Assembly (NCBI GenBank): GCA_024398055.1
Contig: CP073749.1
Coordinates: forward strand, 3,534,594-3,598,593
Origin: a bacterium SCSIO 12741
Lineage (GTDB): Bacteria; Bacteroidota; Bacteroidia; Flavobacteriales_G; Salibacteraceae
Reading direction: 5' to 3'
DNA: 64,000 bases
Shown piece by piece: positions 25,026 through 33,642 of this stretch. Every line of letters starts with the position of its first letter. The first letter of the stretch is position 1. The notes under the pieces are model-generated. The model saw nothing but the letters and a program-made list of their open reading frames with translations. It had not been told where the DNA came from and did not search any database. The position numbers and the translations under genes are program-made.

Positions 25026-26255
25026 TCAAGCCTGAATGATATTTCTAAAGGGGTATTTATTGATGTAGGCGGCGATTCTCCAGAGTAACAATACCAGGAT
25101 GAATACATAGCTGTTATGCAGGTCCTGAGGTAGTGTGAACCAGGAAATTAGCAGACCCAATTCTACCCACCAAACCACGACCAGGAACTTCTTAAACCAG
25201 GCAAACTTTCGTTTGAACAAAAACAGAAAGGATAGGGGAAAGAAAAATGGAAGGGCCCAAATAATGTTCAAGTTGTTTTGTGTGGTGTTGTGATCGGTAA
25301 AAAACCAAAGAAATACAATGAGCCAGCCAGCAATACCAACTACGGTAAAAATGAGAAAGTCCATGATTCGCATCGGAAGTGTAGTTCCTGGTATTTGATC
25401 AATCATGAGGGTAAACAGCAAGACGGCTATAAAGGTGAGTAGGGGACGAAACCAAACAAATCCTTCCTCCACGGGTTTGGCTTCCACAATGCGATGGTGT
25501 TTTTTCACCAGGGGCTCCATCTTGTTACCTCGGGATACGACGGCGTTATCAAATCCGCGCATTAAGTAGTCCGGAAGATACATTTTCTGTCTTTCGTCAG
25601 CCGTGCGATCAGCGGGTAGTCCTAAACCCAAGTCGATGCCGGCATCAGACCAGCGCATGTTTTTGAGGTACAAATCGGTGAGGTCGCGAAAGGAGGAATC
25701 GGGAAGATCGGTAGGAAATTGGTAGTCCAGGTTTTCACCCAATACTTGCTCAAATACATCCCTTGGACGGGTGGAGCAGTTGTCGTAAAAGAAGTCGTAG
25801 AGGTAGAATCGATTTTCAGGTTTTTGGTTTTCCAATAGAAAATCGAATACCTTCTGTTTTTCTTCTGGAGTTAGGTTGAGCACTTGTTCGTCTACCCAGC
25901 GATTTTCATAAATGTATCCCGCCTGAAAATTGGCAAAAGGTTCAATGGATAATTTGTAGTTGAGCTTGCCTTGGGTAAACTCGTAGTAAAAGTCGTCGGT
26001 AAAACTGAAGGTGCCGTAGTTAAAAACCACATCAGCTTTGTTTTGAGGGTCGAACACCCGAATAGCCGTGTGACCGAAAATGGAATACAAGTCACCACCT
26101 GATCCGCAGGTAAGCAGACTAATTTCCGCTTCCGAACTCAAGGTTCGCTGATTTTGAGCGGAGAGAGTGGAAGAAAGAAGAAGGAGGCTTACAACCAGTA
26201 AAAAACTACATCTGTTCCAAAATGAGTACCACTTTGTTGAAGTCTGCTGCTGCAT
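25026..26255 (-). CDS. DUF4105 (Lnb N-terminal-like) exported membrane protein
   Basis: A protein of about 409 residues. A signal peptide (to about SAQNQ) is followed by the DUF4105 domain, with its conserved histidine in YSIFGHTAIRVFDP and cysteine in YDFFYDNCSTRPRDVFEQ, which look like a papain-like Cys/His pair. The C-terminal third has about five membrane helices (from RPLLTFIAVLLFTLMI onward). The start at 26255 (MQQQTSTKWYSFW) overlaps the upstream gene by 50 nt; a longer version to 26321 has no better support. Function in Bacteroidota is unknown. A surface or periplasmic hydrolase or transferase is inference from the Cys/His pair. Confidence 0.85.
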   Translation of the reverse strand: MQQQTSTKWYSFWNRCSFLLVVSLLLLSSTLSAQNQRTLSSEAEISLLTCGSGGDLYSIFGHTAIRVFDPQNKADVVFNYGTFSFTDDFYYEFTQGKLNYKLSIEPFANFQAGYIYENRWVDEQVLNLTPEEKQKVFDFLLENQKPENRFYLYDFFYDNCSTRPRDVFEQVLGENLDYQFPTDLPDSSFRDLTDLYLKNMRWSDAGIDLGLGLPADRTADERQKMYLPDYLMRGFDNAVVSRGNKMEPLVKKHHRIVEAKPVEEGFVWFRPLLTFIAVLLFTLMIDQIPGTTLPMRIMDFLIFTVVGIAGWLIVFLWFFTDHNTTQNNLNIIWALPFFFPLSFLFLFKRKFAWFKKFLVVVWWVELGLLISWFTLPQDLHNSYVFILVLLLWRIAAYINKYPFRNIIQA

Positions 26256-27423
26256 TGATAACGGCTTTAAAGGATTCGAAATCTTCCCGAGGAAGTTCAA
26301 TTTGGTCGTAAAATTCGTCAATATCTATGATCAAATCATTACCCTCCAACCGATATTTTGAGACAAATTGCATGATTGACTTACCATCTTTTTCTATTAC
26401 CTCATTAAATTCCACGGCTTCAGGATTTTTTACGCGATAGCCCTCGGGTATGTGAAAGACTATTTGACGAAGATAGGTCCGGTTGTAATCATTTTCAACC
26501 CCAAGAGTACGTTGTTCTTCCTGATACAGTTCAGATTGGGGCCCAATCACCTTTCCAATCTTTACCAAATATTTGTTTCCAGCCTGTTGCAACAGGTTGG
26601 GGTAGTTTAAAGTTCCCTTAATCAAGAAGGGCTTGGTGCCAATGTCTTCCTGAGCGGTATTGAGAATTTCAAATTGCTCTACCTCTTCCTCATCGTTGAT
26701 GAACTTGATCAAAGCATTAGCCACTTGTTGCTGATCATCTGGTGGTAAGGATTCATATGCCGGCTGAAAGAAAATGGCATTTTGCCCACTCATGGTGCGG
26801 CTAAAAATGACTTGAGGAGCGGATAAATCACTTCCCAATTGAACTTCTACTTGCAAATCATCCTGATTCTTTTTGGCTGGAGAAGGGGCTATCCATTTTA
26901 CCTGAGCCAGCCCAGTGGTAAAGTTGCCAATGGTGATAGGTTTGATAAACAGACCATAATTGTTCTCCCATCCGGGTGGCTTGCTGCCCAATCTGTATCC
27001 GGGATATTCATAAGCAATGTAGGCGTCAAGCTCTGGGAAATAAAAGAAGTAGTCATCCAGGCAGCTATAGGTTTCAAAGTCTTTTTCAAACCGGCGTTCG
27101 TCCCGTTGCGAAGTTATCCCCAATTCGAAAGGAATGCCTTCCAGATCAAACCAGTAAGAGTAGAGGCGAAGCAATCCCAGGTTACTACAAATACGGTCGT
27201 TTAGAATGTTGTCAATATCGGCTAACTCGGCACTGTTCTGATCCAGCATTTGAAAGCTATTCTTGACATAGTTCTCCATTCGCCTAACTTTTTCCCGGGT
27301 ATCTAATTTCGACAACTTAAGTTGCTTGGACAGTCCTCCCAGTTTTTTATCGTATTGCTTCTTGTAGTCCTCTGGGTAAATCATGGCATAGAGGTCTTGA
27401 GCAAATTCGGTATAACTCACCAA
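26206..27423 (-). CDS. DUF3857-transglutaminase protein, C-terminal half (split by frameshift)
   Basis: A 405-residue frame that has no signal peptide and starts with a TTG in mid-protein. It is the continuation of the frame at 27417-28190: inserting one G into the G5 run on the coding strand (27433-27437) joins them as ...AGGTSHLVSYTEFAQDL. It covers a transglutaminase-like domain (about 45-150) and a C-terminal beta domain. The cysteine is kept (RICSNLGLL), but the His and Asp positions of the catalytic triad appear replaced (CLDDYFFYFPELDAY aligns with the VDNHMICVFD of the neighbour). So this paralog may be catalytically inactive. Confidence 0.8.
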   Translation of the reverse strand: MVSYTEFAQDLYAMIYPEDYKKQYDKKLGGLSKQLKLSKLDTREKVRRMENYVKNSFQMLDQNSAELADIDNILNDRICSNLGLLRLYSYWFDLEGIPFELGITSQRDERRFEKDFETYSCLDDYFFYFPELDAYIAYEYPGYRLGSKPPGWENNYGLFIKPITIGNFTTGLAQVKWIAPSPAKKNQDDLQVEVQLGSDLSAPQVIFSRTMSGQNAIFFQPAYESLPPDDQQQVANALIKFINDEEEVEQFEILNTAQEDIGTKPFLIKGTLNYPNLLQQAGNKYLVKIGKVIGPQSELYQEEQRTLGVENDYNRTYLRQIVFHIPEGYRVKNPEAVEFNEVIEKDGKSIMQFVSKYRLEGNDLIIDIDEFYDQIELPREDFESFKAVINAAADFNKVVLILEQM

Positions 27424-28190
27424 ATGAGAGGTCCCCCGGCACTGTTTTCTTCGATTTTGAATTGAATTCCCTGCAAGCTCGGTTCGTAAGAACTGTAGGG
27501 CTCATTAAACCGAGGCGGGATTTTTTCTGTCTGAGCTACCCAAACGTTTCGGGTAGTATCGGTTGTGTCTTGTTGAATTTCAGGAAATCCGTTGTCACTC
27601 TGAAAGGCGAAGATCAAGTTGTTGGGGGCCAGCAAGCGAAACTCAACCTTGTGGTGCGGTAAATCCGACTGAAAGGCATAGCTGGAACCATCCAGATAAG
27701 GAGCTTTGAGTACAGTGTAGGTATATTCAATATCCGACCCGATTTCAATTCCTTCTAAAGCAAAGTATTTGAACCGGCCATATTCTTCAAAGTTCTTAGC
27801 CTCGAGAATATCTTCCTTTTTGAGGTAGACCACCTCGCCATTGGGTTTGATTACCCGGGCCCGGGCATCCACAAGATCCACAGCATTGTTGAGGTTCATG
27901 TAGATCTGGTTAAAGGAATTAACTGCTTTTTCGGTATGTACTCGTACCAACTTATGGAAGGTCCGGTATTCCACCAAATTATAATCGTAAGTCGGGGAGT
28001 AGTAATACTCAATCACCATCTTGTCTATGCCATATTCTGCCTGGTGGATGGAATCGTTGGCGCACCAGTCACAGCGGCTACCATCGTCGTTCCATTCCAG
28101 GGTTTGGTAATAGGGTTTAAGGCTGTCTTCCTGGGCCTGCATGGCCATTAGGACGAAAAGGAAAAGGGCAGTTAGAATACTATTTTTCAT
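27417..28190 (-). CDS. DUF3857 protein, N-terminal half (split by frameshift)
   Basis: A 257-residue frame with a signal peptide (cleavage near MQAQ, residue 20) and a DUF3857 domain: MVIEYYYSPTYDYNLVEYRTFHKLVRVHTEKAV, RARVIKPNGEVVYLKKEDI and the conserved EGIEIGSDIEYTYTV. It ends abruptly at GGPLIW just before the transglutaminase part, which lies in the -1 frame downstream. One extra G in the G5 run fuses the two into a protein of about 660 residues, matching the length of the intact neighbour (28187-30133). Read alone it would be a truncated periplasmic protein. The start overlaps the neighbour's stop by 4 nt. Confidence 0.82.
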   Translation of the reverse strand: MKNSILTALFLFVLMAMQAQEDSLKPYYQTLEWNDDGSRCDWCANDSIHQAEYGIDKMVIEYYYSPTYDYNLVEYRTFHKLVRVHTEKAVNSFNQIYMNLNNAVDLVDARARVIKPNGEVVYLKKEDILEAKNFEEYGRFKYFALEGIEIGSDIEYTYTVLKAPYLDGSSYAFQSDLPHHKVEFRLLAPNNLIFAFQSDNGFPEIQQDTTDTTRNVWVAQTEKIPPRFNEPYSSYEPSLQGIQFKIEENSAGGPLIW

Positions 28191-30133
28191 GGTTTAGCAG
28201 TGTTCTTTTTCAATACCAGGGTCTTGTTGTAGGCCTTGTTCAGTGTTTTTACCATAAGATTCCAGTCAGCAAAGTTTTCTGTTGGGAATCGGGTGTAATC
28301 CACATACACGGTTCTAATGAGCTGCAATTGATTGGACTCATTCTGGCTATAGGTCATTTCATAGCCGTATTCTTCGGCTTCCAATTGAGTGTTTTCAGGC
28401 GTGTAATTCAATTCGTAACCTTCGGGTAGGGTAAGTCGGTTAACCTCTCGATCGTAAAACCTAAAATCTCCATCAAAGTCATAGATGAAAACAGTAGTGT
28501 CTATTTCACCCGATTTTAGCCGTTTAATAAGATTAAGGTTGACGTAGTACTCATCCTCATAATTCTGAATGTAGTCATCCAACTTAAAAGAATAGGTAAC
28601 CACCATAGGCTGATCCCGGTCTTCATGACCGCTGATTTTATAGTCGGTCAGGCTAAACTTGTTGGACCCTTTTTCCAGAATGTCTCGGATGTATTTTTCT
28701 TTTTTATCCGCTCTAATGTTGTTGTAATTCCGACGAACGGTATTGGCTCTGAATCCTGTATAGGTGCACTCGCAATCACCGATCAAGGAGCTGCCTTCAA
28801 TTCTCAATTCACAGGAATCCACTTTTCCGGTAAAGTCATAGGGGAGTTCTGGAACCGTGTGTACAATGTATTTATCCTTGCCATATTCGGTTAACACCTG
28901 TTTGCCTTGTATGTGTTCTGGCGGTACGCCAAAGGGAATAGGGTGGGCCGTAGCATCCAGAAAGTAGGTAGAGTCCCCATAATCGAAAACGCAGATCATG
29001 TGGTTATCAACCAGTGGAGAAGGAGTCTCGGTGTATTTAAAAGGAATATCCCGTGTACCTAACCAACCCAAATGAGCTTCCAATCCAGCATAGCGAAACA
29101 TCCGATGGGTAAGGCAAGACATGTCCTTGCAATCGCCAAACCGACGATCAAATACCAATCCCGATGGGCGAGGAACAATTCCCCCTTCTCCGTTTTCAAA
29201 AGCCACGTATCTAATGTTGTCTTGCACCCAGTAGTAGATGGCTTTGGCCTTATCCAGGTCCTCGGTGTATGGAGCAGTAATGGAATCTACCAGCAAACGA
29301 AGCGTATCGTTGTCATCGGCTACCGATTTTTCGATGTTGGAGTAGTACCAGGCATAAAGATGATCCAGGCTTGGGAATACCTCGCTTGTTTCGCCTTTTA
29401 CGGTGTAAGACTTTACTTGATAGGCTACCACCGGCATGACATAAGAAAATGATACGGCCCGGCCTACTGGTTTTTTCGAAGGAATGTTCTGATAGGTCCA
29501 CGTCAGGGTATTTCCCTTTTTACTTTCCCTCTTGGTGAATTTAAAATCGTACTGATCCAGGTTGTATTCCTGGTAGTTTAACTCCATTCCAGCCGGATAG
29601 TCAATCACCAGCTTCCCTTTTAAAATAGGAAGGTAACTTCCCAGGTAGTCCATGCCAACGAAGTGGATATCCTGTTCGGTTTCGGTATATCTCAAAATGG
29701 TCTTAGCCCCGGGCTGCAATCCTTTGTAGTAGAACCGAATTTTCTTTACATCATCATAAAAAATGGAGGCTGAAAAATTATTCAGGGTATCGAATTCTGT
29801 CACCTTGATCTTTTCGTACTTCTTCTCACCGGGAACCAGGGTATACGTGTCCAGATCTTCTATGGTATTGTGGTAGCTGTACCAAACGTTGTCTTCGGCA
29901 TACTGCATGGCATTTTGGTTAAAAAACTGCCGATCTTCCACATGTTCAATTACAGCAAAGGGCTTATTCTCCTTATCGTATTGAATGGTTACGTGGATGG
30001 AATAATCCAGAAAAACGCCATTATCAGCTGGATACTGAGCTTGCAGTGTCTTCCAATCCTCGGTCGATTGAGCCCAGATCGGAGTTTGAGTCCATGCAGT
30101 TAATACCGCCGTTACGAGGAGAAGAAGCCTCAT
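28187..30133 (-). CDS. DUF3857 and transglutaminase-like domain protein (intact)
   Basis: An exported protein of 648 residues. A signal peptide ends near PIWAQ. The DUF3857 domain (about 30-240) has DTYTLVPGEKKYEKIKV and GLQPGAKTILRYTET. The transglutaminase core holds the full triad: Cys in RRFGDCKDMSCL, His in VDNHMICVFD, and Asp in YFLDATAHPIPFG. A C-terminal beta domain (DUF2569-type position unknown) follows. The start at 30133 comes 1 nt after the upstream stop (TAAaATG) and begins with a clean signal peptide; an ATG at 30163 would overlap the upstream gene by 29 nt. Such proteins probably hydrolyse or cross-link peptide bonds at the cell surface; the substrate is unknown. Confidence 0.88.
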   Translation of the reverse strand: MRLLLLVTAVLTAWTQTPIWAQSTEDWKTLQAQYPADNGVFLDYSIHVTIQYDKENKPFAVIEHVEDRQFFNQNAMQYAEDNVWYSYHNTIEDLDTYTLVPGEKKYEKIKVTEFDTLNNFSASIFYDDVKKIRFYYKGLQPGAKTILRYTETEQDIHFVGMDYLGSYLPILKGKLVIDYPAGMELNYQEYNLDQYDFKFTKRESKKGNTLTWTYQNIPSKKPVGRAVSFSYVMPVVAYQVKSYTVKGETSEVFPSLDHLYAWYYSNIEKSVADDNDTLRLLVDSITAPYTEDLDKAKAIYYWVQDNIRYVAFENGEGGIVPRPSGLVFDRRFGDCKDMSCLTHRMFRYAGLEAHLGWLGTRDIPFKYTETPSPLVDNHMICVFDYGDSTYFLDATAHPIPFGVPPEHIQGKQVLTEYGKDKYIVHTVPELPYDFTGKVDSCELRIEGSSLIGDCECTYTGFRANTVRRNYNNIRADKKEKYIRDILEKGSNKFSLTDYKISGHEDRDQPMVVTYSFKLDDYIQNYEDEYYVNLNLIKRLKSGEIDTTVFIYDFDGDFRFYDREVNRLTLPEGYELNYTPENTQLEAEEYGYEMTYSQNESNQLQLIRTVYVDYTRFPTENFADWNLMVKTLNKAYNKTLVLKKNTAKP

Positions 30134-30134
30134 T

Positions 30135-31745
30135 TTATTTTTCAAGATGCAATTCATCTTCATAGTACCATTGTTCTACCGTTGGGTTACCGTTTTCATC
30201 AAAATGCTGAGTCTTGCCATGGCGCTTATCATGTAGGAAGGTAGCGGTTTCTTTCAGCTTGCCATTTTCCCAGAAATACTGTGCTTCCCCTTCCAAATCA
30301 CCATCGCTGTAGTTCTCTTCCGTTTTTGGACTTCCATTTGGGTAATATTCTTTCCAGGCACCCTGGCGCTGTCCGTGAACGTATTCTCCCGTTTTCCAGA
30401 GTTGCCCATTGGGGTAGTTTACAGAAAGGGTGCCGTGATAAAATCCGTTTTCATAGTGAGCAGTCATGGCTTCTTGTCCATTGGAGTAGGTGGTCTTTAC
30501 ATCTCCGGTGCCTTTTTCAATTGGGATATAGGGTTTCATCTGGCCTGAATTGTCCATATAGCTGTAGCCCTGAACATTGCCCTTGTAGTAGTCTTTAACC
30601 AGGTAAACTTCTCCGCCGGGCTCATGGTAGGTCCCCGGGCCGTAGAGCGATCCGTCAATGTAGGTGAAGTGGTTGTACACCGCTCCTGATTCAAAGAAGG
30701 AGGAATCATATCCTTTGGATACACCTTTATCCTTCATTACTTTTCTTCTCAGTTCACCGTTGCTATGGTAGTATTTCCATTCTCCGTCTTTTTCGCCGTA
30801 GAAGTAGTTCCCTTCAGCACTTAAATTTCCTTTTGGGTGATACCAGCTCCAGTAGCCCACTCGAGTTCCGTCAAACAGGAAACCTCTGGATGTGACACGT
30901 CCCATGCCATCGAAAAAATGAAGGGAGTCGACCAGATTGGCGTTTTTGTATTGACGGGTGCTTAGGCTTTTTCCGTCTGGAAAATGAAGTTCCATTTTTC
31001 CTTGACCTGCTTCCAGGTTTTGTACACTCAATACATTTTCGGCCGTATCATATTCGATTATTCCCAGCAGGTAACCGTCATCATAGCGACTCACCCGTTT
31101 TAGCTTTCCGGAAATGTCGTAGTAGTAGTTTTTGCCATGGAGTACATCGTTGAGGTAGTACTCTTCTGAGATAACTGTACCGTCTTTGTGGTAATTGATC
31201 CAGGGACCCTGGGCCAATCCATCAACGTAGTTTCCTTGAGTAGCCAACTGGCCGCCTAAATAGTAGCTGATGTAGAGTCCGTTTTTCGATCCGTCGGTGT
31301 AGTTGATATACGCAGAGGTATCTCCATTGGAAAAGAATTCAATGTCCAGTCCGCTTTGTACCCCATCAGAATAGCTGGTTTCTTCTTCAAGTACTTCGGC
31401 TGAATCGAAAAATTTCCAAATACCGTCTCGGCCTTCTTTTACAAAACGGCCTTCTACATACTTGACTCCATTAGGCAAAAAGCCTTCAAAATCCAGGGTG
31501 TTTTTAACCTTGTTGTACTCTTTAGCCAGCTTGCCTTCTTTGTCGTAGTAGCGGTAGGCCATTATTACTCCTTTGCGGTAGTCATACTCTTCATGAAGTT
31601 TTCCATCGCGATCAAAGAGTTGGGCTTTACCGTTGTATTTTCCTGACTCATCCAAAAAACGGATAGACTTCAAATTGCCATTTTCATGGTATTCCTTCCA
31701 TTCTCCGCTTTCGGTATTGTTTACGAAATCTCCGGTTTTCATCAC
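30135..31745 (-). CDS. YwqK/MORN-type repeat protein, C-terminal part (split by frameshift)
   Basis: A 536-residue frame made almost wholly of repeats of about 23 residues of the type NG.....G.Y..G...G.W..YY.NG (for example SGEWKEYHENGNLKSIRFL, DGEWKYYHSNGELRRKV, QGAWKEYYPNGSPKTEENY). It lacks a signal peptide and starts in mid-repeat. The upstream gene at 31742-33415 runs into the same repeat series, then shifts frame. Adding one G to the G4 run (plus strand C4 at 31861-31864) gives a continuous series: ...GGWFNGSYRSFYRGGQLY...GTWVYYHRNGAVMKTGDF. The full protein would be about 1100 residues. Confidence 0.82.
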   Translation of the reverse strand: MMKTGDFVNNTESGEWKEYHENGNLKSIRFLDESGKYNGKAQLFDRDGKLHEEYDYRKGVIMAYRYYDKEGKLAKEYNKVKNTLDFEGFLPNGVKYVEGRFVKEGRDGIWKFFDSAEVLEEETSYSDGVQSGLDIEFFSNGDTSAYINYTDGSKNGLYISYYLGGQLATQGNYVDGLAQGPWINYHKDGTVISEEYYLNDVLHGKNYYYDISGKLKRVSRYDDGYLLGIIEYDTAENVLSVQNLEAGQGKMELHFPDGKSLSTRQYKNANLVDSLHFFDGMGRVTSRGFLFDGTRVGYWSWYHPKGNLSAEGNYFYGEKDGEWKYYHSNGELRRKVMKDKGVSKGYDSSFFESGAVYNHFTYIDGSLYGPGTYHEPGGEVYLVKDYYKGNVQGYSYMDNSGQMKPYIPIEKGTGDVKTTYSNGQEAMTAHYENGFYHGTLSVNYPNGQLWKTGEYVHGQRQGAWKEYYPNGSPKTEENYSDGDLEGEAQYFWENGKLKETATFLHDKRHGKTQHFDENGNPTVEQWYYEDELHLEK

Positions 31746-33415
31746 CGCTCCATTTCGGTGATAGTATACCCAGGTTCCGGCTTGCTCGCCCTCTTTGTAT
31801 GTTCCGGTGGTGTATAGCTGTCCTCCGCGGTAAAAAGAGCGATAGGAACCATTGAACCAGCCCCTTCAAAAATGGCCACCTCTGCGGTGTCGCCGTTGTC
31901 GTAAAACTCAACATAGGGACCGTAGGGCAAACCTTTTTTATAGGATATTGTGTTGTAGAGCTGTCCGTTGGAATGATAGGTTTTATTCGTTCCCACACGT
32001 TTACCCTTGGCAGAATACAAGCTGTCTTTTACACCGCCAAATTGATAAAAGGTCTCGACCAATCCTTCTATGCTTCCGTCTTTGGCATAGGTGTAAGATT
32101 CGGTTAAGATGCCCTGTTCATTGTAAGCTTTGTAGGGACCATTTAAGGTACCATTTACAAAAACGGCTTCTTCCTTTATTTCACCACTTGGGTAATACCA
32201 CTTCCAGGCACCGTGTTGCTCCCCGTCAGAGTTATGGGGTCCGGTTCCAGACACTCGGGTATTGCTGTGAAAATACTGCCAGGTACCAATTTCCAATCCC
32301 TTTTCTTCGTCGTAAGGCCCAATGCCATAAATGCTCATGTCATCGTAGTAAATATCTCGGGTAATTCCTCCTTTTCCATCGGGATGACTCCCCAGCAGAA
32401 TCAGGCCGTCGTTTGCGTACCATTCGCTGAATTGAAGGAAATCATTTTTACTTTTTACAATAGCTGCCTGTACTTCTTCACTTTGCACACTCTGAAAAAG
32501 GTAAGACACGTATCCGGAGAAGCGATTTTCCTTATAGATGGCATTGAAGTATTTAACCAATTGCTGATTCCAGAAGCCAGTATCCTGGGCTTCGTATTGG
32601 AGTTTTTCCAGCATTACTTGGGTTTGTCTTACCACATGAAAATCCAGAGCCGATTGGCATTCGTAGCGTTTGTTCAGGGCGATTCGGCTTTTTAAGATCC
32701 AGTCAATTTCCTTAAACCAGGCAGGGATTTCCTCATCCACAATATTGTAATTGGTATCGGGCACCGTTTCGTTTTTGCTTAAGGCTTCCATGCGGATGAT
32801 GGTCATCAAGGCGTTGTCAGAATAGGCACTGTTCAGTAATTTCATGTTCATGCACATGAAGGCCGCTGTAAGTTGGTCAGACCCTTCGAGTAGATAGGCC
32901 ATTTGACCATAAGCATTGGCATAAAGCGGATTGATTCTGACGCAACTCTTGAAATAGTCATAGCTCTTCTGGTACTCGTCCATGAGCATGTAGGTATTGG
33001 CCAGATTGAAATGGAAGAGATGATTTCTTGGAAATTTGCCAATAGCCTCCAGAAAGACTTTTTCCGCTTTTTCGTATTGTTCGGTGTTTTTGTAGCATAA
33101 CCCTTTGAGGTTATACAACCGGGTTTCATAGGCATCTCTTATTTCCAATCCACGATCACAAACTTCTACGGAAGCGGTGTATTGACTATCCAGGTACAGA
33201 ACGTAGGCCAATTCACTTAAAGCATATTCATAATTGGTATCGTTTTCATGAATACTCTCCAGCAGTTCCCGGGCCTCCTGATATTGACCATCCCGGTAAA
33301 GTTCTTCAGCCTTGGTGGTTCGTTCACCAGAATTGATCAGTTCAATTCTATCCTGACTGCTGGCGAGCGAAACGATTCCTGTGAATAGGAGTAGAAGGGT
33401 GATTTTTTGAAACAT
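31742..33415 (-). CDS. TPR plus YwqK/MORN repeat protein, N-terminal part (split by frameshift)
   Basis: A 557-residue frame. A signal peptide (cleavage near LASSQ, residue 20) precedes a TPR solenoid (about 30-200: KAEELYRDGQYQEARELLESI, YENAEQYEKAEKVFLEAIG, NLANTYMLMDEYQKSYDYFKS), a helical middle region, and MORN-like repeats from about 370. The last 45 residues (from about AIFEGAGSMVPIALF) look unlike the repeat and are out of frame, caused by a missing base in a G4 run at 31861-31864. It leads the operon running to 24530. It probably acts as a surface-exposed or periplasmic scaffold; function unknown. Confidence 0.83.
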   Translation of the reverse strand: MFQKITLLLLFTGIVSLASSQDRIELINSGERTTKAEELYRDGQYQEARELLESIHENDTNYEYALSELAYVLYLDSQYTASVEVCDRGLEIRDAYETRLYNLKGLCYKNTEQYEKAEKVFLEAIGKFPRNHLFHFNLANTYMLMDEYQKSYDYFKSCVRINPLYANAYGQMAYLLEGSDQLTAAFMCMNMKLLNSAYSDNALMTIIRMEALSKNETVPDTNYNIVDEEIPAWFKEIDWILKSRIALNKRYECQSALDFHVVRQTQVMLEKLQYEAQDTGFWNQQLVKYFNAIYKENRFSGYVSYLFQSVQSEEVQAAIVKSKNDFLQFSEWYANDGLILLGSHPDGKGGITRDIYYDDMSIYGIGPYDEEKGLEIGTWQYFHSNTRVSGTGPHNSDGEQHGAWKWYYPSGEIKEEAVFVNGTLNGPYKAYNEQGILTESYTYAKDGSIEGLVETFYQFGGVKDSLYSAKGKRVGTNKTYHSNGQLYNTISYKKGLPYGPYVEFYDNGDTAEVAIFEGAGSMVPIALFTAEDSYTPPEHTKRASKPEPGYTITEMER

Positions 33416-33642
33416 CGGTTTAACTATTTGCGAATTTTATTCCCGAGAAGATGGTAGGGTAGCTCCCCATTTTTTGGTTGAATACAAATGCAAGAAATGG
33501 GGTTTGGTTTACTGTCAATCGTCGGGGTTTACTTATCATACTTTCCTCTGACCTCTCAGGGTGAGCGAAAGATACAATTTTTGGGCCATGGTCAACGGAT
33601 GCCGGGTTTGGGCCTTTCTGGTCTTAACGCAAATTAACGGGG

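Noticed and set aside
26206-28190. Programmed -1 ribosomal frameshifting
   Set aside because: No slippery heptamer of the X-XXY-YYZ type was found at the joint, and the same single-base pattern recurs in unrelated genes at G/C runs.
33416-33642. A hidden gene in the gap upstream of the TPR-MORN gene
   Set aside because: No open frame of useful length with a start and no conserved-looking sequence was seen; no TAnnTTTG box either.
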